From: Planctomycetota bacterium
GTDB lineage: Bacteria; Planctomycetota; JAJSAM01; JAJVHW01
Length of the DNA: 64,000 bases
NCBI GenBank assembly: GCA_021776825.1
Contig: JAJFFG010000107.1
Location: 44,038-108,037 of the forward strand
Reading direction: 5' to 3'
Positions within the stretch are counted from its first letter, which is position 1; every line of letters begins with the position of its first letter. Under the pieces are notes generated by a model. That model saw only the letters and a list, made by a program, of their open reading frames with translations, did no database searches and was not told the origin of the DNA. This document shows positions 46,353-56,119 of the stretch, piece after piece. A program made the position numbers and the translations under genes.

Positions 46353-46979
46353 ATGACCGCACAGATCTCCGCACGGGCCACCCCTCCGAACACCGACATC
46401 GTCTTCTCGCCCGCCGTGAAGAAGCAGCAGGCGCGCCTCGGCTCGCGCGATCTGATCGAACGCTGGGAACAGCGCGGTGGGTTTCGCGAGGACCGCGACG
46501 CCGAGCTGCGCGCGTTCGTCGCGGAGCGGGACTCGTTCTACCTCGGGACGGCGGGCGCGGACGGCCAGCCGTACATCCAGCACCGCGGCGGTCCGCGTGG
46601 TTTCCTGCGCTGGATCGGCGACCGCAAGCTGGCGTTCGCCGAGTACGCGGGGAACCGTCAGTACGTGAGCTACGGCAACCTCGACGACAACCCCAAGGCG
46701 ACGATCTTCTTGATGGACTATGCGAACCAGCAGCGCATCAAGGTCTGGGGTCGCGCCGAGGTCGTCGAGGACGACGCCGAGCTGCTGGCTGTCGTCGACG
46801 ACTCGGCGTATCCGGCGCGTCCGCTGCGCGCGATCGTCTTCCACGTCGACGCGTGGGACACGAACTGCCCCAAGCACATCCCGGTGCTGCTCCCCGCCGA
46901 GGCGGTTCAGTCGACGATCGCGGCGCTGCAGGCCCGTGTCGACGAACTCGAGGCGCAGTTGGCCGCAGCGACGCGGTAG
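46353..46979 (+). CDS. pyridoxamine 5'-phosphate oxidase-like (PPOX-class) flavoprotein
   Basis: A 208-residue protein of the PPOX split-barrel family. It has the FMN-binding strand pattern DSFYLGTAGADGQPYIQHRG, the G-F-L-R region and NPKATIFLMDY. A short coiled-coil (STIAALQARVDELEAQLAAA) closes it. It probably reduces a small substrate with a flavin or F420 cofactor rather than making pyridoxal phosphate. ATG 46353 follows AGGAG by 8 bases and lies 76 bp after the AhpD-like gene, so the two are likely co-transcribed. Confidence 0.85.
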   Translation: MTAQISARATPPNTDIVFSPAVKKQQARLGSRDLIERWEQRGGFREDRDAELRAFVAERDSFYLGTAGADGQPYIQHRGGPRGFLRWIGDRKLAFAEYAGNRQYVSYGNLDDNPKATIFLMDYANQQRIKVWGRAEVVEDDAELLAVVDDSAYPARPLRAIVFHVDAWDTNCPKHIPVLLPAEAVQSTIAALQARVDELEAQLAAATR

Positions 46980-47081
46980 CCCTCGGAACGGACACGAGCG
47001 ACCTGGCTCACCGGCTGGCGGCCGCTGGTTGCGTAGCATGGCGGCGTCCGCTACTGGGAGTCCGCCAACTGGGAGCCGTCG

Positions 47082-48320
47082 ATGAGCGCCGATCCAACCC
47101 CTTCGCCAGCGAGTGCGGTCCAGACTGACGTGCCGGACGACGTGTTCGCGCGCATGGTGACGCTGCGGCGCGCGCTGCATCGGTGGCCGGAGCTCTCGTG
47201 GGAGGAGACCGCGACGGCCGCTGCGGTTGCCGGCGAGCTCTCGCGGTTGGGACTCGCGCCGCGCACGGGCGTCGCAGGCACGGGCGTGATCGCCGACATC
47301 CCGGGGCGCACCGACGGGCCCGCGATCGCGCTCCGGGCGGACATGGACGCTCTGCCGATCGGTGAGGAGACCGGGCTGCCGTTCGCTTCCGAGGTCGCCG
47401 GTGTGATGCACGCGTGCGGGCACGACGGGCACACGGCGATGCTCGTCGGAGCGGCGGAACTGCTCCTGGCCGGCGATCCACCACCGGTGCCTGTGCGTCT
47501 GATCTTCCAGCCCGCGGAGGAGCAGGCGCGCGGCGCGCCGCGGATGGTCGAAGAGGGGGTGTTGGACGGCGTCGCGATGATCTTCGGCGGACATGTCGAC
47601 CGGCACTACGCCCCTGGCGAGGTGGCGATCACGGCGGGCGCGGTCAATGCGTCGACGGACCGCTTCACCATCGTGATCCACGGACGGGGCGGTCATGGCG
47701 CGCGGCCGCACGAAGCGCTCGACGCGGTCGTGGTCGGCTGTCTCTTGGTGACGGCCCTTCAGACGATCGTGTCGCGGGAGGTGGATCCGGCGCAGCCGTC
47801 GGTCGTCTCCGTCGGCACGTTCGACGCCGGGTCGGCCCCGAACGTCATCGCCGCTCGCGCCGAGCTGGGTGGGACCATTCGTGCGCACGATCCGGACGTA
47901 CGCGAGCGTCTGCGTCAGGCGCTGGTCCGCATCTCCGGTGCGATCGGGGAACTCCACGGCGCCGAGATCGTCGTGTCGTTCTCCTCGGGCACGCCGCCCG
48001 TGATCAACACGCCGGAGATGGCAGAGTTGGCGCGATCCGCCGCGGTCTCGGCGCTGGGTCCCGAACGGGTTCGCGAGATGCGACGCGTGAACATGGGCGG
48101 CGAGGACTTCGCGTGCTTTCTCGAGCACATCCCCGGCTGCTACGTCCGCTTCGGCGGACGCGCCGAGGGCGCCGAGTCGTTCCCCGCGCACTCGAGCCGC
48201 TTCCAGTGGGACGAACGGGCCCTCGCCACCGGCGCCCGCTGGATGGCCGAGGTCGCCCGCATGGCCGGCGAGCGCCTATCCGGCGAGGGGCTGTCCGGCG
48301 AGGGGCTGGCCGCGTCGTAG
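47082..48320 (+). CDS. M20-family metal-dependent amidohydrolase
   Basis: A 412-residue peptidase M20D/amidohydrolase of the IAA-amino acid or hippurate hydrolase type. Landmarks: RRALHRWPELSWEE, LRADMDALPIGEETGLPF, the metal site MHACGHDGHTAML, QPAEEQARGAPRM, dimerisation-domain HGRGGHGARPHEALD, and the last metal-ligand region GGEDFACFL. No signal peptide. It likely removes an N-acyl group from an amino acid conjugate. A short tandem repeat (LSGEG twice) occurs near the end. Confidence 0.9.
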   Translation: MSADPTPSPASAVQTDVPDDVFARMVTLRRALHRWPELSWEETATAAAVAGELSRLGLAPRTGVAGTGVIADIPGRTDGPAIALRADMDALPIGEETGLPFASEVAGVMHACGHDGHTAMLVGAAELLLAGDPPPVPVRLIFQPAEEQARGAPRMVEEGVLDGVAMIFGGHVDRHYAPGEVAITAGAVNASTDRFTIVIHGRGGHGARPHEALDAVVVGCLLVTALQTIVSREVDPAQPSVVSVGTFDAGSAPNVIAARAELGGTIRAHDPDVRERLRQALVRISGAIGELHGAEIVVSFSSGTPPVINTPEMAELARSAAVSALGPERVREMRRVNMGGEDFACFLEHIPGCYVRFGGRAEGAESFPAHSSRFQWDERALATGARWMAEVARMAGERLSGEGLSGEGLAAS

Positions 48321-48346
48321 TGGACGTCGTCCGATCCTGGCGACGC

Positions 48347-49312
48347 TCAGTCGTCGCGGGCGAACGCCGTCACGACGCGCGCGACGTAGTAGCCGTAGTC
48401 ACGAATGGGGAGAAAGGTCGCCCCGTTGCGGCCCTGCAGGATCACGAACACGAAGATCAGCGCCAGGACGAGCAGGATGCCCATGACGAGCACGATCGCG
48501 GCGGCGGCCATCGTCGTCCAGGCCGGGAGCACGACACCCGGGGCGAGCGCGAGTAGACCGAGCACCAGCAGCGTGACGAGCGAGAGGGCGATCAAGCCGC
48601 CTGACGCCATCAGCAGGCGGACCCCGATCACGACTCCGTGCACGCTCATCGCGCTCAGGCCGTGCGCCGCGAGCCCGACGAAGTTCATGCGTGTCTCGCC
48701 GGCGATGCGGGTCGAGCGATCGATCGGCACCGTCGCGATCGGCACACGTGCGATCTGCACGGCGGCGGCGTAGTGGTTCCACAGCTCCGACACCGCCGCG
48801 AGACGCTCGAGGGCCGAGCGCGGGATCGCACTGAAGTTGCCGTACTCGACGCGCATCCCGGTCAGCACCACGTGAAGCGCCTTGTAGAGGCGGTAGAACG
48901 CGCGAAACGTGAACGACTCACTTCGCCGCGCGCGCGCGGCGAAGACGACGTGATCCGGCGTCGCGTCGAGGCGCTCGAGGAGCCGCAGGACGTCCTCTGG
49001 AGCATCCTCACCGTCACCGTCCATGACGACCACGCTGTCGTGCTCCTCCTTGTCCTGCAGATACGCGAGGCCGACCGCGATCGCCCGCTGATGTCCCAGG
49101 TTCCGACGCAGGTGGATCACGCGCACGCGCTCCACGGCTTCGTAGGGACCGTCCAGCACGCTGCCGAACTCGATCGAGGAGCCGTCGTCGAGCAGGAACG
49201 CGTCGAACGTGCGTCCTGACTCCCGCCCGGCTGCATCGATGCGAGAGAGGAGGACAGCCGCGCTCTCCCAGTCGTCGTAGATCGGGATGCACAGGGCGGT
49301 GCGGGCGGTCAT
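48347..49312 (-). CDS. membrane-anchored family 2 glycosyltransferase
   Basis: A 321-residue GT2 enzyme. The catalytic part shows ALCIPIYDDWESAAVLL, LDDGSSIEF, LGHQRAIAVGLAYL and the DxD-type VVMDGDGEDAP. Two hydrophobic helices near the C-terminus (LIALSLVTLLVLGLLALAPG and a following one) anchor it, as in DPM1/GtrB-like transferases that load sugars on polyprenyl phosphate. ATG 49312 starts at the first conserved strand; the track adds 20 residues. It is convergent with the amidohydrolase. Confidence 0.85.
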   Translation of the reverse strand: MTARTALCIPIYDDWESAAVLLSRIDAAGRESGRTFDAFLLDDGSSIEFGSVLDGPYEAVERVRVIHLRRNLGHQRAIAVGLAYLQDKEEHDSVVVMDGDGEDAPEDVLRLLERLDATPDHVVFAARARRSESFTFRAFYRLYKALHVVLTGMRVEYGNFSAIPRSALERLAAVSELWNHYAAAVQIARVPIATVPIDRSTRIAGETRMNFVGLAAHGLSAMSVHGVVIGVRLLMASGGLIALSLVTLLVLGLLALAPGVVLPAWTTMAAAAIVLVMGILLVLALIFVFVILQGRNGATFLPIRDYGYYVARVVTAFARDD

Positions 49313-49610
49313 CCGGGCAGTGTCGGCCGAGAGGGGGGACGGAACAAGAAGCCCGGAGCGGCGCTGCAGCATGAGGCACCGCGCGCGATCGGGCGCAGCC
49401 GCAGGTCGGCGAAGCCACGGGCCGAGGCTGGCCAGGCGTGCCGCGTGCGAGTACGTGCTTCTGACGGTTGGGTTAAGACCGGATGCAGCGCGTACCGATG
49501 TTGCGGTGAGGCTGCGCCGCGCACGACGGCGGGCTCAGTCACAGCATCCGAGGCTGGCACGATCCGCGACGCATGAGCGTGGCAGGAGCGTGCCTGGGGG
49601 AACGCGACGA

Positions 49611-50396
49611 ATGGACACGCTGCACTTCGAGCGACGCGAGCTCAAGTACGTCGTGCCCGAGAACCGCATCCCGGCGCTGCGCCGTTTCATCGCGCCGTAC
49701 ACCCGTCTGGATCACAACGGGGCGGGCCTGCCCGGCAACCGCTACACGATCCACAACGTGTACCTCGAGACGCCGCGCATGGACTTCTACCGGGCGTGCC
49801 TCGACGAGTCGCCGGACCGCATCAAGCTGCGCATCCGGTGGTACGACGAGGAAGCCAACGGGCCGTTGTTCCTGGAGGTCAAGCACAAGGTGCGCGAGGT
49901 CGTCGTGAAGGACCGCGCACGGGCCACGCGCGACGAGGCGCTGGCCGTGCTGGACGGCAAGGTCCCGGCGGCAGCGGCAACCCTCGATCGCGGCGACTGG
50001 CGCCTCTTCATCGACCGCGCGACGACGATGACGGCCACTCCGCTCCTCTACGTGCGCTACACCCGAGAGGCGTACGAGAGCATCTTCGGCGAGTACGCCC
50101 GGGTCACGTTCGACCGCGCCATCTGCTTCCAGGAGGCCGGGCACGAGCACCTCCGCGAGAAGCCGAACGAGTGGACGTACGTGGACGGTGCCTCGGCCAC
50201 CAAGGGCATCCCGCGCGCCGCGATCATGGAACTGAAGACCGAGCGCGGCACCGCGCCGCGCTGGATGGCCGATCTCGTCTCCCACTTCGGCTTGCGCCGC
50301 AGCGGGTTCTCCAAGTACGCGAACTCCGTGCGCTGCTGCCTCGAGTCGACCGATCGACTCCGCGGCTCAGCCCGTTCCATGGTTCTGGCGGGGTAA
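49611..50396 (+). CDS. VTC-domain polyphosphate polymerase-like protein
   Basis: A 261-residue protein of the VTC fold (triphosphate-tunnel type). Landmarks are the N-terminal ERRELKYVVP, the basic strand IKLRIRWYDE, LFLEVKHKVRE, and MELKTERG near the end, which supply the charged residues lining the tunnel. Known bacterial members occur next to CotH and DUF4956 genes, as here. ATG 49611 follows GGGGGA at about 9-10 bases. It heads a cluster of five co-directional genes with very short gaps. Confidence 0.88.
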   Translation: MDTLHFERRELKYVVPENRIPALRRFIAPYTRLDHNGAGLPGNRYTIHNVYLETPRMDFYRACLDESPDRIKLRIRWYDEEANGPLFLEVKHKVREVVVKDRARATRDEALAVLDGKVPAAAATLDRGDWRLFIDRATTMTATPLLYVRYTREAYESIFGEYARVTFDRAICFQEAGHEHLREKPNEWTYVDGASATKGIPRAAIMELKTERGTAPRWMADLVSHFGLRRSGFSKYANSVRCCLESTDRLRGSARSMVLAG

Positions 50397-50400
50397 CGCG

Positions 50401-51087
50401 ATGGAAGGTCTTCTCGGCAACTCTGCGGCATTCGAGCCGGGCATCCCCTGGCAGACGGTGCTCGTGTCGATGCTCACGTCGTTCGTGCTGTGTCACACCA
50501 TCGCGGCCGTCTACTCGTGGACGTTCCGCGGGCTCTCGTACTCACGCAGTTTCGTCGTCGCCCTGGCCCTCGCCGGGCTGGTCGCGACGATCCTGATGCT
50601 CGCCATCGGCAACAACATCGCACGCGGTCTCGGCCTGATGGGCACGCTCGCCATCGTTCGGTTCCGAACGACGATGCGCGATGTACGCGACATGATCTTC
50701 ATCTTCGCCGTGCTCTCGATCGGCATCGCCTCGGGTGTGCAGGCGCTGGAGATCGCGTTGATCGGGACGACAACGTTCTGCGTCTTCGTCGTGCACCTGA
50801 CGTTCTCGCCGTTCGGCCGGAAGCAGCAGTTCGACGGCCTTCTCCGTCTGAACACGACGACCGACCCAGTCGTCGAGGAGCGCTTGAAGCACGTGCTGCG
50901 ACAGCACTGCTCGCAGTTCGTGCTCGTGAACCTGCGCGAGATCGCGCAGGGCGATCGCCTTGACCAGTCGTATCAGGTGAAGCTCCGCGAGCCGACGTAC
51001 CAACAGCACCTCATCGCAGCCATCGGCAGCGTCGGAGAGGTGAATGACGTCGCCTTGCTGATGCAGGACGAGTCGGTCGAGGTCTGA
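50401..51087 (+). CDS. DUF4956 membrane protein
   Basis: A 228-residue protein. The first 140 residues contain four hydrophobic helices (WQTVLVSMLTSFVLCHTIAA; RSFVVALALAGLVATILMLA; MIFIFAVLSIGIASGVQALE; IALIGTTTFCVFVVHLTF) and the conserved GLMGTLAIVRFRTTMRDVRD loop of DUF4956. A cytoplasmic C-terminal domain follows. Only 4 bp separate it from the VTC gene and 2 bp from the HlyD-like gene. It may couple VTC activity to export; the function is not known. Confidence 0.85.
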   Translation: MEGLLGNSAAFEPGIPWQTVLVSMLTSFVLCHTIAAVYSWTFRGLSYSRSFVVALALAGLVATILMLAIGNNIARGLGLMGTLAIVRFRTTMRDVRDMIFIFAVLSIGIASGVQALEIALIGTTTFCVFVVHLTFSPFGRKQQFDGLLRLNTTTDPVVEERLKHVLRQHCSQFVLVNLREIAQGDRLDQSYQVKLREPTYQQHLIAAIGSVGEVNDVALLMQDESVEV

Positions 51088-51089
51088 CG

Positions 51090-52262
51090 ATGGAACCCAC
51101 CTCGTCCGATCGATCCTCGGCATCGCCGCTCGCGGACCTGCTCCCGCCGCCGCGCGTGGCTCCGCTGCGCCGCCTCGGGCGCCTGCTACGTCGCTTCGCA
51201 CCGTTTGCCGTCTGGCTGGCTGCCGCAGCGGGAGCACTCCTGCTCTACGTGCAGCGACCGGAGGCCGATCATGCGCTCGGCTTCGGCGAGATCCACGAGG
51301 TGACGGCGGCGTCCGGCGCGTCCGGTCGCATCGCCACCGTGGAGGTCGAGCTCGGCCAGGTCGTCGATGCCGGCGATGTCATCGCCACGCTCGACACCCG
51401 CGAGATCGAGGCGCAGCTGCGCTTCGCCCACGCCCGCCTCGAGCGAGCTCGCACGCAGATCGACGCCGTCGAGGCGCAGCTCCGGATCGAACAGGACGAG
51501 CGCCGCGCGCAGGCCGCCTCGCGCCGCGCCAGCCACGAGGCCGAAGGGCGGCGTCTCCGCGCCGAAATCGGTCGGCTCACCGGTCTCGAGACCGTGGACC
51601 GCACCGAGATGCTCGGGCTCGATCCGCAGATCCAGCGCATTCGCCCGCTCGTCGAGAAGAAGCTGATGCAAGCCGAACGCCTCGAGGACTTGGTCCAGGC
51701 GCGCAACGTCCTCGAGTCGCGACTCGAGACGACGGCGGACCAGCTTGCCGCCTCGCGTCGCGAGCTGAGGGAGTGGGATGCGCTGGCGCCGCAGCCGCTC
51801 GTGGACTCCGACGTCCGCGCCCACCTCGTACCGCTCGAACTCGAGCTCGACGTCCAGGAGGCACGGGTTGCCGCGCTCCAGATCCAGCTCGAGTCCGCCA
51901 ACGTGCTCGCGCCGGCCTCCGGCACGGTGAACGCGATCGTCGGCCACCCCGGTGAGTGGTGCGAGGCGGGCGCCCCGATCGTGGAACTCGTCGTGCCGAG
52001 TACCGACCGCGTGACGGCGTTCCTCACGGGACCCCAGGTCTCGGCCGTCGCTGCCGGGACGCGGGCCGCAGTGCGTCCCCGCGATCGGGGCGGCGCTGCG
52101 CTCGAGGGTCGGGTCGTCACGGTCGCCGCGCGCGTGGACTCGATCCCGCAGCAGTTGCGGCTCGTGCCCGCGCTCCCCGAGTGGGGACGCCTGGTGACGA
52201 TCGTCCTCGACGACCCCGTCGACACCGTTCCCGGCGAGGTCTACCGCGTGAGCTTCCGGTGA
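51090..52262 (+). CDS. HlyD-like membrane fusion/adaptor protein
   Basis: A 390-residue adaptor with one N-terminal membrane helix (FAVWLAAAAGALLLYV), a split biotinyl-lipoyl motif (ASGRIATVEVELGQVVDAGD and later ANVLAPASGTVNAIV), and a long coiled-coil hairpin between (about residues 100-250). Such proteins bridge an inner-membrane transporter and TolC. The stop TGA overlaps the ATG of the TolC-like gene (TGATG). No ABC or RND pump is encoded alongside. Confidence 0.88.
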   Translation: MEPTSSDRSSASPLADLLPPPRVAPLRRLGRLLRRFAPFAVWLAAAAGALLLYVQRPEADHALGFGEIHEVTAASGASGRIATVEVELGQVVDAGDVIATLDTREIEAQLRFAHARLERARTQIDAVEAQLRIEQDERRAQAASRRASHEAEGRRLRAEIGRLTGLETVDRTEMLGLDPQIQRIRPLVEKKLMQAERLEDLVQARNVLESRLETTADQLAASRRELREWDALAPQPLVDSDVRAHLVPLELELDVQEARVAALQIQLESANVLAPASGTVNAIVGHPGEWCEAGAPIVELVVPSTDRVTAFLTGPQVSAVAAGTRAAVRPRDRGGAALEGRVVTVAARVDSIPQQLRLVPALPEWGRLVTIVLDDPVDTVPGEVYRVSFR

Positions 52263-53554
52263 TGCGCCGGCTGCTTCTCGCCCTGACTCTCCCGCTCGTC
52301 GCCGCCTGCGCCACGTACGAGCCGACGCCGCTCGACCAGAGCGCGTTGCTGGAGGAACTTCGTTCGGTCACGGTCGAGGTGCCCTCCGACGGGTTGGAGG
52401 TCGAACAGGCCGTCGCCCTCGCGCTCGTCCAGCATCCAGACCTCCACGTGGTCCGGCGCGACCAGGAGATCGCAGCGGGGCTCGTCGTGTCGGCGCGTGC
52501 GTGGGACAACCCGGACCTGCGGCCGCGACTGCAGAACATCTACTCCGGCGCGCGCGACTCGATCCAGTGGGCTCTCGATCTGCGCGTGTTTCCGCGCGCG
52601 CCCGGCGAGACCGCCGCCCGTGAGGCGCGCGCCCAGGCGCGCGAGCAGCACGCACTGGCGATCATCGAAGAGACGGAGAGCCGCATCGCCGTCGAGACGC
52701 GCATCGCACACGCGCAGCTCGTGGCACTCGACACGCAGATCGGCATCGTCCGCGCAGCCGAACAGTTGCACTCCCGTGTGGCGACGATCGTGACGGAGCA
52801 GGTCGAGGCTCAGGTCAGCACGCGCATCGAAGCGGTTCTGGTCGAGCTCGCGCAGGAAGAGCTCGCTGACGAGAGTGCGTCCCTCGTGGCGCAGCGCGCC
52901 ATCGCCGAGGCGCACCTGGCCTCGCTCATCGGAGCACCGCCGGATGCAACACTCGCCGTTCGGCGCGCTGCCCGCGGACAGAGCGTCGCGATCCCGTCGC
53001 AAGCCGAGCTCGAGGAGCAGGCCGTGGCGGCTCACCCGGCGTTGCGCGCCCTCGCCGCCGCGTACGAGGACCAAGAGCAGCGGCTCCGACTCACACACAT
53101 CGCACACTCGCCGTGGCCGAACTTCCTCGCGATCGCCGGTGGGGGAGACGCGGGCGACGCGGTGGTGGACGCCGACGCGTCTCTCACGCTCCCGGTGTTC
53201 CACTCGGGTGAACACGACATCGCCGTGGCGGAGGCCCGTCGCGACCGCGCGCGCGATGCGTACCGCGCCCGGCTTCACGCAGTCCGTGGGGAGATCCGAC
53301 GTGCTTCGCTCGCGCTCCGAGAGCACGAGCGCCGGCACAACGCCCTCTCCCGACGCCTGGGTCCCCTCCTGGACCGTGCGGAGCAGCTCGTGCGCTCCGT
53401 CCTGGACGCCGGTGGCGCGAACCCGCTCGCCCTCCTCGCGATCGAGATGCGAGTGCTCGACCTGCGTCGCGATACCGCGCAGGCCGCGTTCGAGCGTGAC
53501 CGCGCGCGAGCCGAACTCGCCGCCGCGACCGGCTCCGCCCTCGCCGCCGAGTGA
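52262..53554 (+). CDS. TolC-like outer-membrane efflux lipoprotein
   Basis: A 430-residue protein with a lipoprotein signal (LLALTLPLVAACATYEP; lipobox VAAC) and two long helical repeats typical of TolC/OEP channels (for example VEQAVALALVQHPDLHVVRR and AHPALRALAAAYEDQEQRLR). It is translationally coupled to the HlyD-like gene. Together they would form the periplasmic and outer-membrane parts of an exporter, perhaps serving the VTC/DUF4956/CotH cluster. Confidence 0.88.
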   Translation: MRRLLLALTLPLVAACATYEPTPLDQSALLEELRSVTVEVPSDGLEVEQAVALALVQHPDLHVVRRDQEIAAGLVVSARAWDNPDLRPRLQNIYSGARDSIQWALDLRVFPRAPGETAAREARAQAREQHALAIIEETESRIAVETRIAHAQLVALDTQIGIVRAAEQLHSRVATIVTEQVEAQVSTRIEAVLVELAQEELADESASLVAQRAIAEAHLASLIGAPPDATLAVRRAARGQSVAIPSQAELEEQAVAAHPALRALAAAYEDQEQRLRLTHIAHSPWPNFLAIAGGGDAGDAVVDADASLTLPVFHSGEHDIAVAEARRDRARDAYRARLHAVRGEIRRASLALREHERRHNALSRRLGPLLDRAEQLVRSVLDAGGANPLALLAIEMRVLDLRRDTAQAAFERDRARAELAAATGSALAAE

Positions 53555-53597
53555 ATTTTGGCCTCAACTCAGGGCGACCGGATTCCGAAGAGGAAGC

Positions 53598-56006
53598 ATG
53601 ATCGTCTTCTCCCAGGGAGGCCGCTCGCGGCCCGCGGTATCGTTGTCCCTCGCCCTCGCCGGGCTCGTCACTCTGGCGACACCGGCGTTCGCGGCTGATC
53701 CGCCCGAGGTCATCCCCGGACAGAAGCTGTCCGGGTCGGTGCTCTCCAGCGAGCACGTCACCGTGCATCTGCGCGGCGTGGAGGGCACGCTCCTCACGCT
53801 GAAGATGAAGGCGACGAAGACCACTCCCGGACTGATCCCCGGCATTCGCCTACGCGATCCGGACGACGTCGACATCGACCTGACTCCGTACCTCAAGCGC
53901 TCCGCCACCGGCAACAAGGTCGTCATCAAGAACCTCCCGTTGCCGATCAGCGGCTCGTACGAGATCGAGATCGATGGCGACGACGGGACCGGCGGCAGCT
54001 TCGTCCTCGTGACGAAGGGCAAGACGCCCAAGAAGTACAAGGGTGAGCTGACCGTGACGGCTCCGGACGAGAGCGTCCCGGTGCCGTTCGACACGCACAT
54101 CGCCGACATCGCGCAGCTCAAGATCAAGGCCGCTCCCGGTTCGGCGATCTCGCCGTGGGTGCGCGCGTTCGTGCCCGAGAGCGGCGACGAGACGGTGATC
54201 GGCACCGCGACGAAGAGCGACAAGATTACGATGTCCGCGAACGGTCGTCACCGCTTCGACGTGACGGGCGCCGCGGGCTCCATCGGCACGTTCCGCTACA
54301 TCCTCGTCGTCAAGCGCACGCCGGCCCCGAAGGGCCTCGGCGACATCCGCGACTACGTCAAGGGCGCCGGCGACTTGGAGGATAACCAGGAGCTCTACGC
54401 CGAGACCGGCCTCAACGTCGTCGACATCTACGTGACGATCGACTCCGCCGACAACCCGGAGTCGGAGGAGGATCTCGGCTGCGACCACATCGATCACACG
54501 AACGGGATCGGCACGACGCTCGACGACGTCGATGACGACACGAACGCTTCGGACGACTGCGTGCCGCAGGTCAACGTGCGGGTGACGATGGACGGTCTCG
54601 TCGACGAGATCGTTGGACCGAATGGCGAGATGCGCGTTCGCGGCCACTCGACCCGCTTCTCACGTCAGAAGTCCTATCGCATCAAGCTGAAGAGCACCGA
54701 CGCGAACGAGCACTGGCGCGGGCAGCGCTACCTGAACCTCAACAAGCACCCCTACGACCTGACGCGCTTCCGCAACAAACTGGGCTTCGATCTGCTGGCG
54801 CAGACGCCGCACATCACCAGCCTGCGGACGCAGTTCGTGCGGCTCTTCGTCGACCAGAAGGACGGCGCGGGTTCCGTCGACTACGGGCTCTTCACACACG
54901 TCGAGCGACAGGCCGAGCGCTTCCTCGCGGCCCACGGCCTCGATGAGCGGGCCAACGTCTACAAGGCCGAGTTCTTCGAGTTCCTGCGCTACCCGGATCA
55001 TCTGAAGCTCGAGAGCGATCCCGAGTTCGACGAGACGGAGTTCAACCGCATCCTCGAGCCGAAGGCAGGATCGAACCACCGCGCCCTGCTCGAGATGCTG
55101 GATGCCGTCAACGACTTCGACAACGACTTCGACACGGTGTTCTCGACGTTCTTCAACGAGGAGAACTATCTGACGTGGCTGGGCACGAGCATCTTGTTCG
55201 ACAACCGCGACACCAACTCGCAGAACTTCTTCCTCTACTCGGAGAAGGACAAGCCGACCTTCTACTTCCTCCCCTGGGACTATGACGGCGGCTGGGACTT
55301 CTACGGGCAGCCGAACGAGGCCGAGGTCCCGTCGCTGTCGCGATGGCAGAGTGGCGTGTCGAACTGGTGGGGCGTGATGCTCCACCGGCGCTTCCTGCAG
55401 CAGCCCGGGAACCTCGCGAAGCTCCAGGCGAAGCTCGAGGAACTAAAGACGACGCACACGACGGCGGCGCGCATTCAGGCGCTCGTCGACTCGTACCTGC
55501 CGGTCGTCCGCCAGTTCGTCGAGCGCAGCCCGGACCTCGACCGTCTGCCGGCGCTCGACGACGACACGGAGCAGACGAAGCTGGCCGAGTTCGAGGTCGA
55601 GGCCAACCGCATGCAGTCCGTCATCGAGCAGAGCTATCAGAACTTCCTGAACACGCTCGAGCGTCCGATGCCGATCTACATGGCCGCCGTGCCGCTCGAC
55701 GCCGACATGGACTTCCGCTGGGACCCGTCCTTCGACCTGCAGGGTGACGGACTGACGTACGACTTCGCGGTCGCTACGTCGGCGTCGTTCGAGGCGCCGA
55801 CGATCGTCGCATCGAGCAACGGACTGATCGACACGACCTCGCTGAAGGTGCCGCTCGCGAACCTGCCGGCCGGCACCTACTACTACCGCGTGATCGTGCG
55901 CGACGACCGCAACCCCTCGGTGAACTTCCAGGTCGCGTTCGACACGTATCGCGATCCGGTGACGCGCGAGAAGCACTTCGGCGTCCGCGAGCTCGTCATC
56001 GAGTAG
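53598..56006 (+). CDS. secreted CotH-kinase family protein
   Basis: An 802-residue protein with a Sec signal peptide (SLSLALAGLVTLATPAFAAD). The N-terminal 270 residues are beta-rich and pre-peptidase-like. The CotH kinase domain spans about 300-640, with MRVRGHSTRFSRQKSYRIKL, HVERQAERFLAAHGLDERAN, LGTSILFDNRDTNSQNFFLY and the catalytic-type LPWDYDGGWDF. CotH kinases phosphorylate proteins using a degenerate kinase fold. A beta-sandwich of about 120 residues ends the protein. ATG 53598 follows GAGGAA by 3 bases; it is 43 bp after tolC. Confidence 0.9.
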   Translation: MIVFSQGGRSRPAVSLSLALAGLVTLATPAFAADPPEVIPGQKLSGSVLSSEHVTVHLRGVEGTLLTLKMKATKTTPGLIPGIRLRDPDDVDIDLTPYLKRSATGNKVVIKNLPLPISGSYEIEIDGDDGTGGSFVLVTKGKTPKKYKGELTVTAPDESVPVPFDTHIADIAQLKIKAAPGSAISPWVRAFVPESGDETVIGTATKSDKITMSANGRHRFDVTGAAGSIGTFRYILVVKRTPAPKGLGDIRDYVKGAGDLEDNQELYAETGLNVVDIYVTIDSADNPESEEDLGCDHIDHTNGIGTTLDDVDDDTNASDDCVPQVNVRVTMDGLVDEIVGPNGEMRVRGHSTRFSRQKSYRIKLKSTDANEHWRGQRYLNLNKHPYDLTRFRNKLGFDLLAQTPHITSLRTQFVRLFVDQKDGAGSVDYGLFTHVERQAERFLAAHGLDERANVYKAEFFEFLRYPDHLKLESDPEFDETEFNRILEPKAGSNHRALLEMLDAVNDFDNDFDTVFSTFFNEENYLTWLGTSILFDNRDTNSQNFFLYSEKDKPTFYFLPWDYDGGWDFYGQPNEAEVPSLSRWQSGVSNWWGVMLHRRFLQQPGNLAKLQAKLEELKTTHTTAARIQALVDSYLPVVRQFVERSPDLDRLPALDDDTEQTKLAEFEVEANRMQSVIEQSYQNFLNTLERPMPIYMAAVPLDADMDFRWDPSFDLQGDGLTYDFAVATSASFEAPTIVASSNGLIDTTSLKVPLANLPAGTYYYRVIVRDDRNPSVNFQVAFDTYRDPVTREKHFGVRELVIE

Positions 56007-56119
56007 CGCGACTCCCATCACGTCCCCCGGAAGTCCTGTAACGCCCGGCATCCCGTCTCAGGGAGGCTGTCGGCGGGACGCCCCAGTCGGGAGGCCTCAC
56101 ACGCAGCGACGGTGAGGCT

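Noticed and set aside
45524-46399. N-terminal 290-residue extension of the sigma-54 regulator frame
   Set aside because: It overlaps the divergent AhpD-like gene, is low in protein-like character and lies upstream of the conserved MLDCGADP start.
46206-48191. 661-codon - strand ORF opposite the PPOX and M20 genes
   Set aside because: The + strand carries clear families with motifs, whereas the reverse translation is His/Arg-rich and unlike any protein.
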